Shown: piece after piece, positions 31,097 to 34,387 of the stretch
How positions within the stretch are numbered: the first letter of the stretch is position 1
Layout of the letters: each line of letters starts with the position of its first letter
Source: an uncultured Clostridium sp.
GTDB taxonomy: Bacteria > Bacillota > Clostridia > Lachnospirales > Lachnospiraceae
Assembly (NCBI GenBank): GCA_900540335.1
Contig: UQFC01000021.1
Span: 1 to 34,387, forward strand
Direction: 5' to 3'
Length of the DNA stretch: 34,387 nucleotides
The notes under the pieces: model-generated
Seen by the model: only the letters and a program-made list of their open reading frames with translations
Told to the model about the DNA's origin: nothing
Databases searched by the model: none
Translations under genes and position numbers: made by a program

Positions 31097-32554
31097 ATGA
31101 GCGAATTATTGAAGAAAGCAAGAGAATATGAACAGAAGAAGATGGATACCATTCCCCGGTCACAGCGCCCTGTTTTTCACTTTTCAGCGCCTTGCGGCTG
31201 GAACAATGACCCCAATGGATTTTCCATGTTTGGCAAAGAATGCCACCTGTTTTTCCAGTATTATCCCTATCAGACCGTATGGGGGCCCATGCATTGGGGA
31301 CATGCGAAAACAAAGGATTTTCTCCACTGGGAAATGCTTCCGGCTGCTCTTGCGCCAGATGAAAGCTATGATAATTTTGGAGTGTTTTCAGGGGGAGCTG
31401 TGGAGGCAGACGGTAAGCAGTACCTGATGTATACTGGAGTTGTGGAAACCGTGCTTCCAGACGGTACGAAGCAGGTGAGACAGAATCAGTGTCTGGCAGT
31501 AGGAGACGGGATCAACTATGAGAAGGCAGACTGCAATCCGGTCATTACAGCCGATATGCTCCCAAAGGGAAGCAGCCTGGAGGATTTCCGCGATCCCAAG
31601 CTGTGGGAGGAAAATGGAACCTATTATGTGGCTGTGGGAAGCCGTCATGAAGATGGAAGCGGACAGGTAGCGCTGTTTGAGTCAGAAAACCTGTATGATT
31701 GGAAGTATGTAACGATTCTGGATCGAAGCGCAAACCGGTATGGGAAAATGTGGGAGTGCCCTGATTTCTTCCCATTAAATGACAAACGAGTGCTGGTGGT
31801 ATCACCACAGGATATGCTGGCCGAAGGATATGAGTTCCACAATGGCAATGGAACCATATTTATTCAGGGCGATTATGATGAGAAGGAGCACAGATTTACC
31901 CGCACCGATGTTCAGACAGTGGATTACGGACTGGATTTTTATGCGCCGCAGACCATGGAAGCGGAAGATGGCAGAAGAATTTTGATTGGCTGGATGCAGA
32001 GCTGGGATAATCATATGCTGCCAGGATTTGAATGGAGCGGTATGATGACGGTTCCAAGAGAGCTTCGCTTGGAAAATGGCCGTATCTGTCAGATGCCGGT
32101 ACAGGAGGTAAAAGACTGCCGCCGCAATCCGGTCAGCTATTCGGGAGTTTCGGTAGAGGGAGAAAAGACGCTTTCCGGAATTTCCGGCAGAGTTGTAGAT
32201 TTGGAGCTGGAGGTGTCCGGAAACGATTATCAGACTTTCGAGATTCAGGTGGCGGCAAATGAACATTTTCATTCCTCTATTAAGTTTGACAGAGAGGAAG
32301 AAACGCTGACCTTTGACCGCACCTTCAGCGGCTTCTGCAGGGATGTTATTGCTCAGAGAACCATGAAGGTGCGTGAGATAGAAGGAAAGCTGAGGCTGCG
32401 GATTCTGCTGGATCGTTATTCCTGTGAAATCTTTGTAAATGATGGAGAGCAGGCGATGACTTCTCTGATTTACACGCCTCAAAGCTGTGAGGGAATCCGT
32501 CTCTTCTCCAAAGGTCTGGCAGAAGTGAATATTGAGAAATACGATATTATATGA
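31097..32554 (+). CDS. GH32 beta-fructosidase / sucrose-6-phosphate hydrolase type
   Basis: 485 residues without a signal peptide, so cytoplasmic. Catalytic marks of clan GH-J are WNNDPNG (35-41) with nucleophile D38, FRDP (164-167) with the transition-state Asp D166, and ECP (220-222) with acid/base E220. A C-terminal beta-sandwich follows from about 340. It should release fructose from imported sucrose or fructo-oligosaccharides. Since uptake is by an ABC transporter and not a PTS, the substrate is probably unphosphorylated, so beta-fructofuranosidase is more likely than sucrose-6-phosphate hydrolase. The frame starts at ATG 31097 with GGAGAG upstream, 45 bases after the binding protein. 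Confidence 0.93.
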   Translation: MSELLKKAREYEQKKMDTIPRSQRPVFHFSAPCGWNNDPNGFSMFGKECHLFFQYYPYQTVWGPMHWGHAKTKDFLHWEMLPAALAPDESYDNFGVFSGGAVEADGKQYLMYTGVVETVLPDGTKQVRQNQCLAVGDGINYEKADCNPVITADMLPKGSSLEDFRDPKLWEENGTYYVAVGSRHEDGSGQVALFESENLYDWKYVTILDRSANRYGKMWECPDFFPLNDKRVLVVSPQDMLAEGYEFHNGNGTIFIQGDYDEKEHRFTRTDVQTVDYGLDFYAPQTMEAEDGRRILIGWMQSWDNHMLPGFEWSGMMTVPRELRLENGRICQMPVQEVKDCRRNPVSYSGVSVEGEKTLSGISGRVVDLELEVSGNDYQTFEIQVAANEHFHSSIKFDREEETLTFDRTFSGFCRDVIAQRTMKVREIEGKLRLRILLDRYSCEIFVNDGEQAMTSLIYTPQSCEGIRLFSKGLAEVNIEKYDII

Positions 32555-32644
32555 TACCAGGGACAAAAGGCTGGAAATCCGATAAAAGCTTGCCTGCAAG
32601 AGGATTTTTAAGCTTATTCTATAAAAGAAAGGCTGGAAACAGAT

Positions 32645-33613
32645 ATGAATTCCTATGATGTGACAGCTCTAGGTGAGCTTTTGATCGACTTTACTCAAAA
32701 TGGCTTCAGCGACCAGGGCAATCCGCTTTTTGAGGCCAATCCAGGAGGAGCCCCCTGCAATGTACTGGCTCTTTTGCAGAAAATGGGCCGGAAAACAGCT
32801 TTTATCGGAAAAGTGGGAAACGATGGTTTTGGAAACCAGTTAAAGAGGGCGCTGGAAGAAACCGGGATTTCGGCAGAGGGTCTTTTTATGGATGGGGATG
32901 TCCATACTACCCTTGCCATTGTACAGACAAAACCCGATGGAGATCGAGATTTCTCCTTTTATCGCAGGCCTGGCGCCGACATGATGCTGACAGAGGAACA
33001 AATACCGGAGGAATTGATCCGAAACAGCCGCATCTTTCATTATGGAACGCTGTCCATGACAGATGAACCGGTACGCAGCGCGACCAGAAAGGCCATTGCC
33101 GCAGCAGAAGAGGCAGGGCTTGTGCTTTCCTTTGACCCAAATCTTCGTCCTCCTCTTTGGAATACGCTGGAGGAGGCCAGAGAACAGATCTGTTACGGTC
33201 TGGCGCACTGCCATATCTTAAAGATTTCAGACGATGAAATTACCTGGCTGACAAACGAAGAGGATTACGGCAAGGCGGCTGCAGCGATTCGCGCCCGGTT
33301 TCCTCAAATCCGCCTTCTTTTGGTCTCTCTGGGAAAAGAGGGCAGCCGGGCATATTACAAGGATATGGAGGTATGTGTAAGGCCGTTTTTGCACCCGGAT
33401 ACCATCGAGACAACAGGAGCAGGCGATACCTTTATGGGAAGCATCCTGCACAAGGTGCTGGAAAAAGGTCTGGATGATTTAAACGCAGAGGATTTGACGG
33501 AGATGCTGACCTTTGCAAATGCAGCGGCGTCTCTGATAACAAGAAAGAAAGGAGCTCTTCGGGTGATGCCGGAACCGGAAGAGATAGAAGCTATAATTAC
33601 AGATCGAATATAA
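32645..33613 (+). CDS. PfkB-family carbohydrate kinase, probably fructokinase
   Basis: 322 residues of the ribokinase fold. GELLIDF opens the fold, NPGGAPCNVLALLQKMG is the sugar-binding PfkB signature 1, and TGAGDTFMGSIL (257-268) is the anion hole with catalytic base D261. Next to a GH32 enzyme it most likely phosphorylates the released fructose, feeding glycolysis. Position of the phosphate (C6 or C1) cannot be read. The ribosome site is weak (GAAAGG, about 12 bases upstream). The 90-base gap after GH32 holds no clear terminator, so it is probably still in the operon. A strong terminator follows. Confidence 0.92.
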   Translation: MNSYDVTALGELLIDFTQNGFSDQGNPLFEANPGGAPCNVLALLQKMGRKTAFIGKVGNDGFGNQLKRALEETGISAEGLFMDGDVHTTLAIVQTKPDGDRDFSFYRRPGADMMLTEEQIPEELIRNSRIFHYGTLSMTDEPVRSATRKAIAAAEEAGLVLSFDPNLRPPLWNTLEEAREQICYGLAHCHILKISDDEITWLTNEEDYGKAAAAIRARFPQIRLLLVSLGKEGSRAYYKDMEVCVRPFLHPDTIETTGAGDTFMGSILHKVLEKGLDDLNAEDLTEMLTFANAAASLITRKKGALRVMPEPEEIEAIITDRI

Positions 33614-33620
33614 GGGGATA

Positions 33621-33686
33621 AGAAGAAATCTGCTGTCAGCCGTTTAAGAATGGAACGGGCTGACGAGAAGATTTCTTCTTTTTTCA
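33621..33686 (+). terminator. Long bipartite terminator of the fructan operon
   Basis: AGAAGAAATCT (33621-33631) pairs with AGATTTCTTCT (33669-33679). An inner stem GTCAGCCGTT (33635-33644) pairs with AACGGGCTGAC (33654-33664, one bulge). A T-rich tail follows. It closely resembles the terminator at 24838. Confidence 0.88.
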
Positions 33687-33738
33687 TCTTCTATCCAGGA
33701 TACGGATGATATCTGTGTTTTGTTCAAAAACGATAAAA

Positions 33739-34387
33739 TCATACCTGTGTTTTGCTTTTCATACTATGAACATACCTCTTTAAATCATCGAGCTCTCGCT
33801 CATAATCAGATTTCAGTTTAAACAAGGAAGCAACCAGTGATTCTACGTCTACGTCTTCGTATTTTGGAACAGTAAATTCTCGATAACCGTCTCCTTGAAT
33901 AAAACGGTAAAAATGATTATCGTCACTGTCATCTAATGTTATAATACCGTCCACTGCTTCTAAAGACATTTCACTGATTACACGAGGTGAGTTTTTTAAA
34001 AGCGGTCCCTTTTCGATGATTGCAAGTTGGTCAGCAGGAATGGATTCAATTGCTTCCAGCCCCATTTTAAAGGCACAAATACTTTTGCCTCGTTTGCCGT
34101 CATTGGTATCAACGATTAAGCTGCTTCCTCCAATATAGGAATTCACTTTCAATGAGTTTGCCATATATGTATTCCAGAACATTGTGCAATAGCAGGGAGT
34201 ATCCTCGATTGAGTGAAAATCAATTTTTATACATCTTTTTGTAAATGTAATATCCTGCCGTCCTCTGCTGGCATTGTTTTCTGCTTGATAAACATGAATA
34301 CTTTCAATCCGCTTTTTCTTATTGTAATGCTCTTGAAAAAAGGCTACCGCAATCCCACTGGCTTTAGACGGTGGGTTAAGGTAGCTA
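33739..34387 (-). CDS. Unrecognised protein, C-terminal part (5' end outside window)
   Basis: Minus-strand frame ending at TGA 33741-33739 and open without a stop to the window edge, so at least 215 residues are visible and the start is missing. The first in-frame ATG (34182) is internal: codons upstream continue as a sensible protein (for example SGIAVAFFQEHYNKKKRIES and GRQDITFTKRCIKIDFHS). It is soluble with no membrane segment. The C-terminal end is charged and probably coiled (LKSDYERELDDLKRYVHSMK). I recognise no domain. Composition is more AT-rich than the metabolic genes, which may mean acquired DNA. No clear terminator follows it; it is convergent with the kinase gene. Confidence 0.7.
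   Translation of the reverse strand, partial: SYLNPPSKASGIAVAFFQEHYNKKKRIESIHVYQAENNASRGRQDITFTKRCIKIDFHSIEDTPCYCTMFWNTYMANSLKVNSYIGGSSLIVDTNDGKRGKSICAFKMGLEAIESIPADQLAIIEKGPLLKNSPRVISEMSLEAVDGIITLDDSDDNHFYRFIQGDGYREFTVPKYEDVDVESLVASLFKLKSDYERELDDLKRYVHSMKSKTQV

Noticed and set aside
32555..32644. Terminator between the GH32 and kinase genes
   Set aside because: Only a loose AAGCTT-based repeat is found, without a stable GC stem followed by T; the genes are probably co-transcribed.

Overview
The window looks like chromosome of a gut-type Clostridia, most likely Lachnospiraceae. Reasons: strong AGGAGG-type ribosome sites, housekeeping genes of Firmicutes type (PyrK/PyrD class 1B, folate ECF transporter under a THF riboswitch, LrgAB, small alarmone synthetase), a DUF6142-like protein, and LplB/YtcP-type sugar transport. 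The family call is inferred from protein style; I could not run a search.

Layout. 1-387: the 3' end of a MATE exporter. 388-1250: promoter, tetrahydrofolate riboswitch with a ribosome-site-sequestering hairpin, folT, and a terminator. 1308-2173: a (p)ppGpp synthetase-family gene on the minus strand. 2352-3300: an Mrp/NBP35 Fe-S carrier ATPase. 3250-4129: a GNAT acetyltransferase, minus strand, divergent from lrgA-lrgB (4139-5320). 5350-9062: pyrF-pyrK-pyrD-pyrE plus a 49-residue membrane protein, with a terminator. 9145-16339: VanZ-like protein, DUF6142-like protein, a long M29 aminopeptidase, then two overlapping membrane c-di-GMP genes (an EAL protein with a dead GGDEF, and a GGDEF protein with intact signature). 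16384-21141: an isocitrate/isopropylmalate-type dehydrogenase, a PrpF-family isomerase and an aconitase-family hydratase, a tricarboxylate cassette without citrate synthase. 21138-24895: purE-purM-purN-purD. 24908-26203: a macrodomain protein followed by an AT-rich decayed patch holding a small membrane ORF and a broken sugar O-acetyltransferase. 26204-33686: a LacI regulator divergent from a fructan/sucrose operon (two permeases, lipoprotein binding protein, GH32 hydrolase, PfkB kinase) with three CCGG-centred operators. 33739-34387: an unrecognised gene, minus strand, cut by the window edge.

How it works together. The centre is nucleotide supply: UMP synthesis from dihydroorotate to UMP, four purine steps, and folate uptake (folate is the one-carbon donor for PurN). 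The right end imports a beta-fructoside, cleaves it in the cytoplasm and phosphorylates the fructose, controlled by a local LacI protein. The least understood parts are the PrpF/aconitase-like/dehydrogenase cassette, which resembles the uncharacterised E. coli ybhH-ybhJ pairing, and the coupling of an enlarged aminopeptidase with an antagonistic c-di-GMP pair. No tRNA, rRNA, CRISPR array, intact insertion sequence or phage gene was seen.
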